From positions 405,450-469,449 of the forward strand of contig OZ038322.1 of the NCBI GenBank assembly GCA_964035795.1: a DNA stretch of 64,000 bases. Direction: 5' to 3'. The notes under the pieces were generated by a model. It worked only from the letters and a program-made list of their open reading frames with translations, was not told where the DNA came from and ran no database searches. The position numbers and the translations under genes were made by a program. Below, piece by piece: positions 10,501-64,000 of the stretch (the stretch's first letter is position 1; every line of letters starts with the position of its first letter). The stretch is from Pterobdella sp. o SKG-2022. Its lineage: Eukaryota > Annelida > Clitellata > Hirudinida > Piscicolidae.

Positions 10501-11731
10501 AAGCTCATTTCTACACATGTTACGATTTGATACGATTAGTATTAAAAACATAAGTGCATAAGGATGTGAGATCTTGAGGTATAATGCCAAATACGGAACA
10601 TAACACGAAAAAAAAGAACATTTGCAAAAATGATAAAATAAATATTTAAAATAATTTATGAATTTAAATTGTTTTTTATTTTCATAACAAGTGAAACTTA
10701 ATGTTCTCGATAAGAGGCGCGAAAGATTTAATGGCCGACTTTCTTCCACGGAGCTGCACTGTGCAAGCTTGTTTTTTTCAAGTGTTCCTTAAACTTATTC
10801 TTTTTCCTTGCAAACTAAATTTCAAAATACTTGAATTTTTTGATTTTTTTGAAGGTTCTATATCAAAGCTGAATCCTCGTATGCACCACTTCACTAATCT
10901 CAATGCCTAGCGATTAAGAGCATCAGCCTTGGCAGTCTACCGTGCAAATTAAATTCTCAGCTATTTTACCACGATAGAAGATTTAAATTTGCAGTAGTGT
11001 TGTGAATGGTATAACCAAACAGACACAAGACTGAACGAAATATATACAAATGCGTAAGATTTACACATCATAATACTAGTATTAAATCACTAGGAAAAAA
11101 TAAAATTTATTTTAAAAATATGTCAAAAATTAACTCTTCTGGCATTAAGACAAACTGCCTAATATACAACATAAAATAGCGATGACTTATGTTTGCTGTG
11201 TTACTATATTTAATATGAATGATGATTTCAAGACGAATGTTATGAAATGCATACAAGATGGTGGAATATAGCACATCGATGATATTAAAATTATCTTAAC
11301 ATTCTCATAAGCGTGGATAAAAAACTTGCAATGAAACGCGTGCTGTCTTCTATATTTCAGTTGTTTTATTACTCATAAAGAATGAAGTTTAAAAATATGG
11401 CGTCAATGATAGACCAGCTTCTAAACTGGTGAGATTCGCAAGTGACCGATTGAGGTATTTACATTTTAAAAACAAAAATACTGTTAGAAGGAAGACCTGG
11501 CATTTTAGCAAATCTGTGCTCTAATGCTTAACGATGATTATTTTTTGCAACAACGTAAATGCATTCTTCATGAAAATAACCTTAGATGCTTTATCATCAT
11601 TGCTAACACCTATCTTCATCTCTATATTAGTTTATTATTTCTACAACATAGATTTATCATACAGGATAAAAAGCTTTGAGTTAAAAATTGAATTCATAAG
11701 ACTCGAAATAAAAACATTGATTTGAATGAAA
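10501..11731. other. Intergenic region between PDCD2L and neuregulin 3' ends
   Basis: The two genes converge here. The sequence is AT-rich and holds their 3' UTRs; several AATAAA hexamers lie near 10497 and 10637. A stretch at 10907-10990 resembles a decayed tRNA-like A box but is too weak to call. Confidence 0.5.
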
Positions 11732-26805
<15,074 letters not shown>

Positions 26806-28800
26806 CCTGAAAGGATATTATTTGGATGAGGATGTTTTTTGGAAGCATCAATTAAACTGAGATATGACGTATTTTATTGCGATATTTAATGCTATTGTTT
26901 GAATTATTCAAAAGGTATTGAATGTCGTTTTGGGGTTTATCTCCATAAAAATATTCTACGAAACAAAAATTCTTGTTTTTTACACTGCTGAACTAAATCT
27001 TGTTTGTAAATTACGCGCTAAATAAATCTTTTATACAGATGCCTATATTTCTTCATCAATAGAGCCTTCTAGGCTGCAGGAAAGACTATTCATTGCAATA
27101 TTCAATGGCAGATTTCTTCAATTACAGTCAATATCTTAAACAAAAAGAAAATTTTCATATCTTCAAAATAAATCACTTTTAAAATATTTTAATCGTCATT
27201 CACTTTTAAATTCTTTCAGCTATCTTGGAGATAAAACCTAACAAAACAGTTAAGTGATAAAACACGTTAACGATATGAAAGTTTCGAACAATTATAACTA
27301 TCTCTCGAGCTTTCACGGTAGTAAAAGAACTTCTTGAAACTAAAGTTCACTTTTAAAATTTCTTCAAAATTTCCAACGAGAGATATAATGAGACACATAA
27401 TGTGTTAAATGCCTGGGCTTTTTTTACTCAAAACTATTTATTGCACATCATAAAAAAAATTAAAATTATTTAAATTTAAAAATATTTTTAAAGAAATTCT
27501 TTTTTCACGAAATTTGTATCTTTTTGAATTCATCAAAAATGGAGGAATAACCTAATATTGCCTTGACCTTCCAGTAATTAAAACTACCAGAGTAAAACTT
27601 TGAATACTCGTCTCTGTACACCAGCATTCATCAATACAAAATGTGTTTGGCAATACCTTTTTCAAATAAACTTCCATGATTTATGGATTAAAAGATTATA
27701 TAAAGAGATGTTTATGTATGTTTGTATCCCGTGCACACGTACATAATTAGTATTATCTTATGTGCGGTTAACTCAGTCAGTTAAATCATTATGAATCTTT
27801 TGAATTACAAGTGCTATGAGGCAGCTCACCTTAATTTCCTCTCGAGTTTCTGTATCTCTCTCTTACCCCGTTTTTTCACCAATAAAATTAATCCCCACTT
27901 TTTGTGAAAGTTTACTCCAAAATAGTTTTCGCACGTTTCTTAGAAACTAAAACTCCATACAACATAGGAGAATAGTGCAGCTGACTGAAAATGTAATTAA
28001 GAGATTTAATTTTTGGGTCTCTATTAAAAGAAACAAAAATGGCCAGCTTAAGGTGTTTTCATCGCCAAGCAATCAATCCAACCACTAATCTTTATAATAT
28101 CTTCATCACACGTCTTATAAAATAATTATTTACTGTCTTTAGATCTTGAGAAATTTGAAAAATATAATTTTTAAACTGTTCAAAACATGATTTCAAAAAT
28201 TTTAAGCTTAAAAGAAGGATTTAGACTCACTGGATATGTGTTGTGAAGTCAGTACTCCAATAGAATGAGAAATATATCAATAAATTTATTTACAATTAGG
28301 AGGTTATAAACAATAAAATATTATATTATATAAAAATTATTCTTTAAAATCCCATCCCTTTTTCATCCAGGGTTCAACATTTCAAAGTTAGACACCTTTA
28401 ATCCTTTTTCTACAGTTCACAGGTTTCTAGTCAAGATTAAATTTTCTGAACATCAGTTTGTTTAGGCTTCTATCCATAAAAGCATCCCAACTCAACTTTC
28501 AGCATCTTTAACATTAAAACTTACATATTTAAGCAAAATCTTTACAGTTAGTTGTAAAGGCAAGAAATTCAAACAAATCTTAGAAGAGCAGAACAGTAAT
28601 AAGTTTCAGATTTTCATTGAAACTAAGTTTCAGTTCTTTTAAAAAATTCACACAGATAACTAGCATAGTCTATACTCTATGCTTATCTCTATCTTTATAT
28701 ATACATATATCCATATATGTCTAATTGCATCTGTGATATTCATATATATGTGTGTGTGTGTTTATGTCTGTAAATGTATTTTTTTATCTGTGTATGTATA

Positions 28801-29000
28801 NNNNNNNNNNNNNNNNNNNNNNNNNNNNNNNNNNNNNNNNNNNNNNNNNNNNNNNNNNNNNNNNNNNNNNNNNNNNNNNNNNNNNNNNNNNNNNNNNNNN
28901 NNNNNNNNNNNNNNNNNNNNNNNNNNNNNNNNNNNNNNNNNNNNNNNNNNNNNNNNNNNNNNNNNNNNNNNNNNNNNNNNNNNNNNNNNNNNNNNNNNNN
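28801..29000. other. Assembly gap (200 N)
   Basis: Exactly 200 consecutive N, probably a fixed-size scaffold gap, so the true length is unknown. The left flank is a T/G-rich simple sequence, which may explain the break. Confidence 0.99.
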
Positions 29001-31020
29001 TGTTACGATGTGGCGTGATTTAGCCTCGAGGGAGATGATGAGAGAAGATTTCAATCAGATTTAATCGAACACTGAAAAATTTAATCAAAATTTCTCAAAA
29101 TCTCTCTGGAATACCAAATAGATTAGCTCTAAAAAGCTGAGATTTATGCGAGATTTATGGCAATAAATTTGAGAAAAAAATATTTAATCTTTGGAGATAG
29201 ACTTCTTCTCATGAACTTGTCACCTCAACCTCAAAAAAAACTCCCAAATACCTCGTGTTTTTAGAATTTTTATAGAGCAAACTACTCAAAATTCAATTCA
29301 AATATTTGTGAACTAATTTAATAAATAACTTCAGAGACATCCTATCTCTTTTTTATATAGTAATTAGCTATAGAACATCAATTTGAGGAATTTTAATGCA
29401 TCTATTTGAATCCAAGCTATAATCTTCGGTAAGTAAAGCCTTACCATAAAACATTGGAAATAGCGAAAAAATGCCAAAAGTTTCATTTGAACCTAAAATT
29501 ACATTTCAAACAAATAATTTTTAAAAAATTTTTTAAATAAAAAAAACCAAATTCATCGATAATTATATCTTAGATGCCAACAAGGGTGGCTTGTTTTGGA
29601 GACATTTAACTTGGGGTCAGACGTTCCAAGACCCTTTGGCAGGTATGAGCACAGCTTTGAAGCGGTAGAACTCTCCGTTTCATATTTCGAAAAATTAGAC
29701 TCTAAACTTTGAATAACAGAACAAGATGAAATACAATAAAAATAATAATCAATGGGAATTTAAAAAATAAAAATAAATAATAATAACAATAATAATAATA
29801 ATACAAACAATCAGTTTGGTGTTATTAGTTACCTGATGATGATAGAGAAAATAGATGGAAAAATTTCGTTCTAATAAAAAACTAATTTCATAATTCATTA
29901 TTTTAAATATATTTATATAAAATTAAATTATAAAACTTAAACTGAAAAATAATTAAAATTGCAATTTTGGAATATTATTTTGTATTTAAAACCCCTCAAA
30001 ACAATTCCCAAACTTTTTATTCTAACAATTTTTGATGAAAACTGCGAATATAATAATCAAGCGAGTCTATAAACTCAGAAATTAACCCCAGATCGAAAGA
30101 ATGCTCAAACGCATGGAAAAGATTTATGGCAAAAAAGTAATATAATGCCACGCATTTAAGGAAAGGCTAGAATATCCAAAATAATACCATCGATACCACA
30201 GTTCTACCAATAATACGCTTAGAAACTAAATTTATAAAGAATGATTTATAATTGTTCTTTGGTTGATGAGGTAACGTTAAGATAGAGATAAAATCGCACG
30301 TTTTAACCCGGGTAATTTGCTTTTAATGGCTGGTTCAAGCCCGAGTCATTGGTTTTATGAGAGAGTTGTGGTGGAGATTCGGTGGGTTGTGGTGGAGATT
30401 CGGTGGGTTGTGGTGGAAATTTGGGAGGTGATGAATTGCCTGATTTATCCTAGTTTATAAACATAAATGCTCCTTCTTTTGAATATTTTCCATATTTATT
30501 AATTAATTCAATTAATTTAAATTAAATTATTAACAAAAAATGTCTCTGAAGAAACCCACACGGTAAAAGACCCTTCAAAATGTTTGCTTCTTCGAGGCCT
30601 CTTTAAATTCTAAACTACATATCCATCACTCATAAACTCAGTTCTATACAATAAACCGGTATATACCTACATAATAAATACAAGTCTAATCATTTTTGTA
30701 TTTGAATTTAGTAATACCTAAAAATATGGTACATATACTAATTATAATAATAATAATTACGGTATATAATGATAAATAACATAACGGTATATTATAGTAA
30801 ATGGTATAACGAGGATATATCACTAATTATAAAATGTATTTGAAGAGGTATACAGGGTATAAGGATATTGAATGATACAATATTAAAAGAGTATATAATT
30901 GAAAAATATAGTATTATAAAAACAGCTATAAATATATATATATATATAATGATAATTATAGAGTTATTATGATATATATACATAGATATAAAAATAAATA
31001 ATTATATAAATATATATATA

Positions 31021-31051
31021 AATATAAATAAATAAATATATAAATATATAA

Positions 31052-31094
<43 letters not shown>
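31021..31094. repeat. (TA)n microsatellite
   Basis: AT-only array with TA dinucleotides interrupted by AAA, grading out of a wider AT-rich zone from 30900. Confidence 0.9.
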
Positions 31095-31098
<4 letters not shown>

Positions 31099-32897
31099 TA
31101 CAGAGTTATAACGAGATATATAAGACCCAAGCACAGTAGCAGCAGCAGAGCTTGCCTCAACAATGTGCTTCTGATAATAGTTTCATAAGATCCCGTTAGT
31201 TCTCTTCCTCTTTAATTTCTTTTCACCAGTAATTTAGGGGTTTCAATGGGTTTTTTTTTGTGTTGGAGTGTGGGGTGGGGAGGGGTTTGTGGTGGTATTG
31301 GTAACTAGATGAATTCTTTAGCATGCTTGGTTTGAAACATGATTTAAGTATTGGAGTGTTATTTTTTCTAGACCAAACAATAATATCCTTGTGCTTATTG
31401 GACCAAATTTGAGAAATTAAATTTTACTATTCTCTTTATTTTGAAACATTTAATCATAATGCTGTAAGTTTACTTAATTACTCTCACCACTCGAACAACA
31501 CATTTAAAAAATAATAAATTAGTCACGTGCTTTAGATTGCCCTTACAATTGCGAACTTCCGTGTGGTTTTGTGCTTAAAACCACACAAATCTTCAGTATT
31601 TTCTTTCAAACTACTCTTTAACGTGATGAAGCTCTTCTTTTACAAAACGACTGGTGTTAAATTAATGGAGGAAGTCTAGTCAGGCAGACAGTAGCAGGTT
31701 TAAGGCTTTTACTTATGCAACTTCCAAGAATCCATTTTGCCAATAAATTTTAACTACGTGGAAAGAAGACAGCGAAATAAACCCTGCAAGAACAATTTGT
31801 GATAGAGTGATTAAGTTTGAAGGGAAAAAGAGGTTTTAATTTGAAACGTGTGATGTAATGAAGAGAATAAAAATTTTTTCAGACAGATTATATTTTGTTG
31901 TATACATACTGGCAATCTGATGCTCACCCACATATTCATTAAGAATCTTATTTATTGCTCCATTTCTTCGACTTGAAACAAAAAATCTCTGAAAGAAATA
32001 AATCCCCTCTCGAATCGATACACCAGTTTCTTGGGTTTTTTTTTAATAAAATCAACGTTTTCTAAATGTTTCATTAAATTCGTTCTAACTTTAACTAAGA
32101 TTACACTAACACATAATGTTAAATATATACAATTACAAACCGCCTTGATGCGTTTAACATATATTGCAATGTAACATGCGAAATGAAAGCTAAAGATGAT
32201 ACTTCAAAATCCAAACAGCTCATGTCGATCAAGGTTAGTTATGCGTTGTTCAAAAAGGTTTAAAGCATTGTAAGCCTTATGAAAATTGCTGCGATCGATA
32301 GAATGGTTGGTATTAAAAGACATAGGTGATGTAAGTTTCCTCTAGTCGCACAATTGATGGGCGAACCAACTCAATGGTAGCATTTGGAGATATATGCTTG
32401 GGAAAAACTTAAGCTAAAAGTTTTCAATAGAAAATCAACATCTAGAGACATTGAATAATAAAACCAATCAAAAATATATGAATGCATGCTAAACGTTGAG
32501 AGATGAAGTTTGACGAAGATGATAAATAAATCAGAAAATATAAGCCAAGTGTCACTAAGAAGATCCATATTTACAATATTTTATGTAGCTTTAATAAATA
32601 TTAGCCTCGTGTTTTGATTATGAAACGAAAAAGACAATAAATTAAAACTCAAAGTTAGAAGAAATTCAAAAGTCCATGAGCATTTAATCAAATACTTGAT
32701 GTGTTTTTGGAATGTTGAATTTCAAGAAATTCTAAGGTCATTTTAATTTTTACACTCGCCACCAATTTGCAACATTTCAAGCATTTGCTCCAAACAACTC
32801 AAAATAAAACAGAATCAATTGCTTGAAACTCGGCAAAACCCCTCTCATCCGGCATCCACCCCCTCAGAGCACTAGCAATAAAACAAAGTTTTGCCCC

Positions 32898-61311
<28,414 letters not shown>

Positions 61312-61561
61312 CTGTTTGATGATTTTTGTATGTGAGTATGTCGTCAGTGGTGATTGTAAGCATTAACTAATTATCAATATAACTTTTTAGAGACATCTCA
61401 ACGCACTTTTAAGCAATATCAATAATTATTAACGTCGATATTAGGAGACCATTTTTAGTAATGCTAACGTATTATAGTAAGGTTTTTTTTGCTGATAAAT
61501 GTACTGAAAATTTTCTCTTAATATCGACGTTAATGATAATTAATTATAAATCCAATTAGCT

Positions 61562-64000
61562 TATCAATCAATCAATCAATCAAATCCTTTTTATAGCCCG
61601 TTTTCCTTTACCAAGGCTTTTTGAAAGTTCTATCTCGAAGTCGGCTTTTACATTCAGAGCGATCGAGTGGATCCGCACAAACCATGTCATGTTTCTTTTA
61701 TCATTCAATATGAGCTCGTTCCAAGTCTTTTTGGGCCTACCAGGCTTCTTGCAAGTATCTAAATCCAACTTTTGCACCTGAAAAATCCAACCCACGCTAC
61801 GCTCTACATGTCCGAACCACCTCATCCTGCTTGTACGAAGAACTACCTCAACATTCCGAATGCCAAGTTTTGAAAGAAGTGAGTGAGAGCAAACGTTATC
61901 ATTCGTTTTGATGTTGCACATCCAGCGAATCATGGCAAGGTCATTTCGTCTAAGGCAGTTCAATGTGGACTCTGTTACGGGCCATGTTTCAGCAGCATGT
62001 AACATAGCTCTCCTGACACAGGTTGAATAGACACGGCCTTTGGTCAATAATGATAAATGACGATTAGCAAGAAGTGGAAGAAGTTGACGAAATTTAGCCC
62101 AGGCACACTTACAAGGTGTTATTGAAGCAAGCTCACATCCACCACCTGCAGATAACATATCTCCAAGAAGGCAGAACTCTGGGACAACTTCCAGTTTTTC
62201 CTCACCAATCATCACTTCTTTCACTAATCTCCTATCAACAGGCCGTGTTGTACCAAGGCAACGAGCGCATCGGAAGTTAAGATCCGAAGTTAAAGGGCCT
62301 TTTATGCCGCTGCATTTCTTGTGTACCCATTGCCTGCAGCCTCCACACTGAATAGCATTTCTACCCACACCTGCTTGGCATACACCACAAGGATACTTTC
62401 CAGATTTTCTCAACACATCAAGGTTCGAACCAGAAACCATTAGCTTTGTCTTACCTATATTCACCCTCAACCCCTTTTTCTCCATTTCCGATCTCCATGT
62501 TTTCAACTTCACTAATAGTTCATCCATGGACTGAGCACTTACCATCAAGTCGTCAGCATACAAGATCTCCCAAGGGCAACCTGTACGAAACTCCATAGAT
62601 AAAGCTTCCAGCACAATAACAAAGAGTAATAGACTAAAAACAGAACCTTGATGGACACCTACCCGAACATCAAACGAGTTGCTATACTCATCACCAACTC
62701 TCACCCTACTTCTCACTTCCTTGTACATAGATTGTACAATTCTCACAAGCCATTCATCAATTTTCAATTTTCGCATACTCCACCAAATCACTTCTCGTGG
62801 CATTCTGTCAAAGGCTTTCTCCAGATCGATGAATGCTAAGTAGAGAGGCTTACCGGCAACCAGATGCTTTTCCTGTAACTGACGGAGGATAAATATGGCA
62901 GGAGTTGTACCCCGACCTTGCATAAAACCACATTGCATATCATTAATCACCACCCTCTGTCTGATAAAACCTTCCACTATGCGTTCCAAAACCTTCATAA
63001 CCTGATCAATTAACTTAAAACTCTATAGTTAGACCTGTTTAAAGTATCAGCTTTACCCTTATATACACTGACTATGTGACTTTTCTGCCACTCAGACGGT
63101 ATACGGTTCTCAAAGATGATGTCTTCAATGAGATCTCGAATCATACTAGCACCACTTGAACCTGCGGCCTTGAGCACCTCAGCAACAATACCTGAAGGAC
63201 CCGCTGCTTTCCCAAGGCTCATCTTATTAATGGCCTTTCTAAACATTACTGTAGTGATAGGTTCGCGGGGACCTTCCACGGGATAGACTTTGGGCAAACC
63301 ACCTGGATTCCATGAAAACTCCACATTGAGAAGGTGCATATAATGCTCTCTCCATGCTTCTTTTTTGGAATCAACATCCAGGGACATTTGGCCATTATTA
63401 TTTCTCACCGGTTTATCCCCAATGACGTCCTGGTTCTCTCGCCGCATTTGCTTAGCCAGTCGATATATCTCAACAGATCTGAGATTGATTTGTTTGAACG
63501 CAAGCTTCTCAGCATCAGTTTTGGCTATGTGCACAGCAAGATTGGATGCACGTTTAGCCGCCTGATAGGCATCTCTGTCTCCTCCTGCTTCCCATACTTT
63601 AAAACATTTTCGTTTGTGGGACACAGCTTGCTGCACCTTGTCATTCCACCACCAAGTCTGCCTGAAACAGGTATGTTTTGCAAAGACTCAACAAACCTGT
63701 TTTGTAGCATTAATCAAATTGTTTTTCAGGTACTTCCAACGTTCATCCAGTTTTACCAGTTTCATTTCCTTGGATTAATGCATTGAAAAAATTAGAAGAT
63801 TCAACTTGATTTCCAAAGTCTCTTAGTTTCCAGACTTTTGTACGAGGAACAAACCTTCTTTTGGGGTGAGCATGAGTGCAAACCTTGAAGTCACCAACCA
63901 CCAGTCTATGCTGTGTTGCACACTCTTCCCCAACAATGACTTTCGCATTAGAGACAATTTTTCTAAAACTTCTCTTATACAATATGTAGTCAATTTGGGT
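61562..64000 (-). mobile_element. Nearly intact RTE-like LINE with PHD-type finger, 5' end outside window
   Basis: Minus strand. The right edge holds the end of the endonuclease domain (the minus read at the very edge gives QIDYILYKRSF, then ECATQHRLVVGDF) and the connecting WKLRDF motif. RT follows from about 63300: SLGKAAGPSGIVAEVLKA, IPSEWQKSHIVSVYKG, then after one frameshift near 63020, CGFMQGRGTT, AFIDLEKAFDRMPR, GVHQGSVFS and ILYADDLMV (catalytic YADD, near 62550). Downstream, residues around 62330-62400 form a PHD-like finger (CGVCQAGVGRNAIQCGGC, then WVHKKC and CARC). Then come RRAMLHAAETWPV, RMRWFGHVERS, KKPGRPKKTW and a stop at 61580. The 3' end carries (TTGA)n at 61562-61582. It lies in the intron upstream of the first DMXL exon in the window. 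Apart from the single frameshift and another break near 63650-63740 the frame is long and intact, so it is a young copy. Confidence 0.92.

Larger units (their letters stand above)
26806..32897. other. Gene-poor AT-rich intergenic region
   Basis: About 6 kb between the 5' end of neuregulin and the 3' end of DMXL. It should contain the neuregulin promoter and 5' UTR (right of 26806) and the DMXL 3' UTR (left of 32898). I see the assembly gap, TA-rich arrays around 30930-31100, a three-copy 23-base repeat at 30365-30425 (GGTTGTGGTGGAGATTCGGT type), and no convincing coding exon or RNA gene. Confidence 0.55.

Noticed and set aside
10907..10990. tRNA-like or SINE A-box sequence
   Set aside because: Only a loose A-box resemblance and no convincing B box or cloverleaf. 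The same holds for 7505-7575.
28679..29064. Frames crossing the N run
   Set aside because: They exist only because N is translated as X; no support.

Overview
This is a window of an AT-rich nuclear genome from an animal, almost certainly an invertebrate. The evidence is that genes are split by GT-AG introns, simple repeats are abundant, decayed non-LTR retrotransposons sit in introns, and the gene set is metazoan: a neuregulin-type growth factor, rabconnectin-3A/DMXL, beta-thymosin, PDCD2-like, and a DUR3-type urea symporter that vertebrates lack. I cannot name the phylum. There is one 200-base assembly gap (28801-29000). No prokaryotic operon, CRISPR array or phage-like system is present.

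Layout. (1) 1-6632, minus strand: seven exons of a DUR3-like sodium/urea symporter that runs off the left edge. Its largest intron holds a processed (reverse-transcribed) pseudogene of mitochondrial glutamyl-tRNA synthetase, with poly-A remnant and a candidate target-site duplication. (2) 7785-8338, plus strand: a three-exon beta-thymosin gene with two actin-binding repeats, head to head with DUR3. (3) 9508-10500, plus strand: single-exon PDCD2-like gene. (4) 11732-26805, minus strand: a six-exon neuregulin-like gene of GGF/type II architecture (signal peptide, GGF-like N terminus, basic spacer, Ig domain, EGF domain, transmembrane segment). (5) 26806-32897: gene-poor, AT-rich sequence with the gap. 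(6) 32898-61311, minus strand: 54 exons of DMXL/rabconnectin-3A, with only the extreme N terminus outside the window. Its exons join into one open frame of 2,880 codons. (7) 61562-64000, minus strand: a nearly complete RTE-like LINE with a PHD-type finger, in the intron upstream of the first DMXL exon seen.

The genes look like ordinary neighbours, not a functional cluster. The most interesting signals are the invertebrate neuregulin gene and its minimal cytoplasmic tail, the textbook retropseudogene inside DUR3, and the relation between simple repeats and splicing. One DMXL intron is almost purely (GATA)n, another carries about 22 tandem copies of its own donor-like GTTA, and C/A-rich repeats lie just upstream of many 3' splice sites. 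All exon coordinates come from reading splice sites and phases by hand; family assignments come from remembered family motifs, not from a search.
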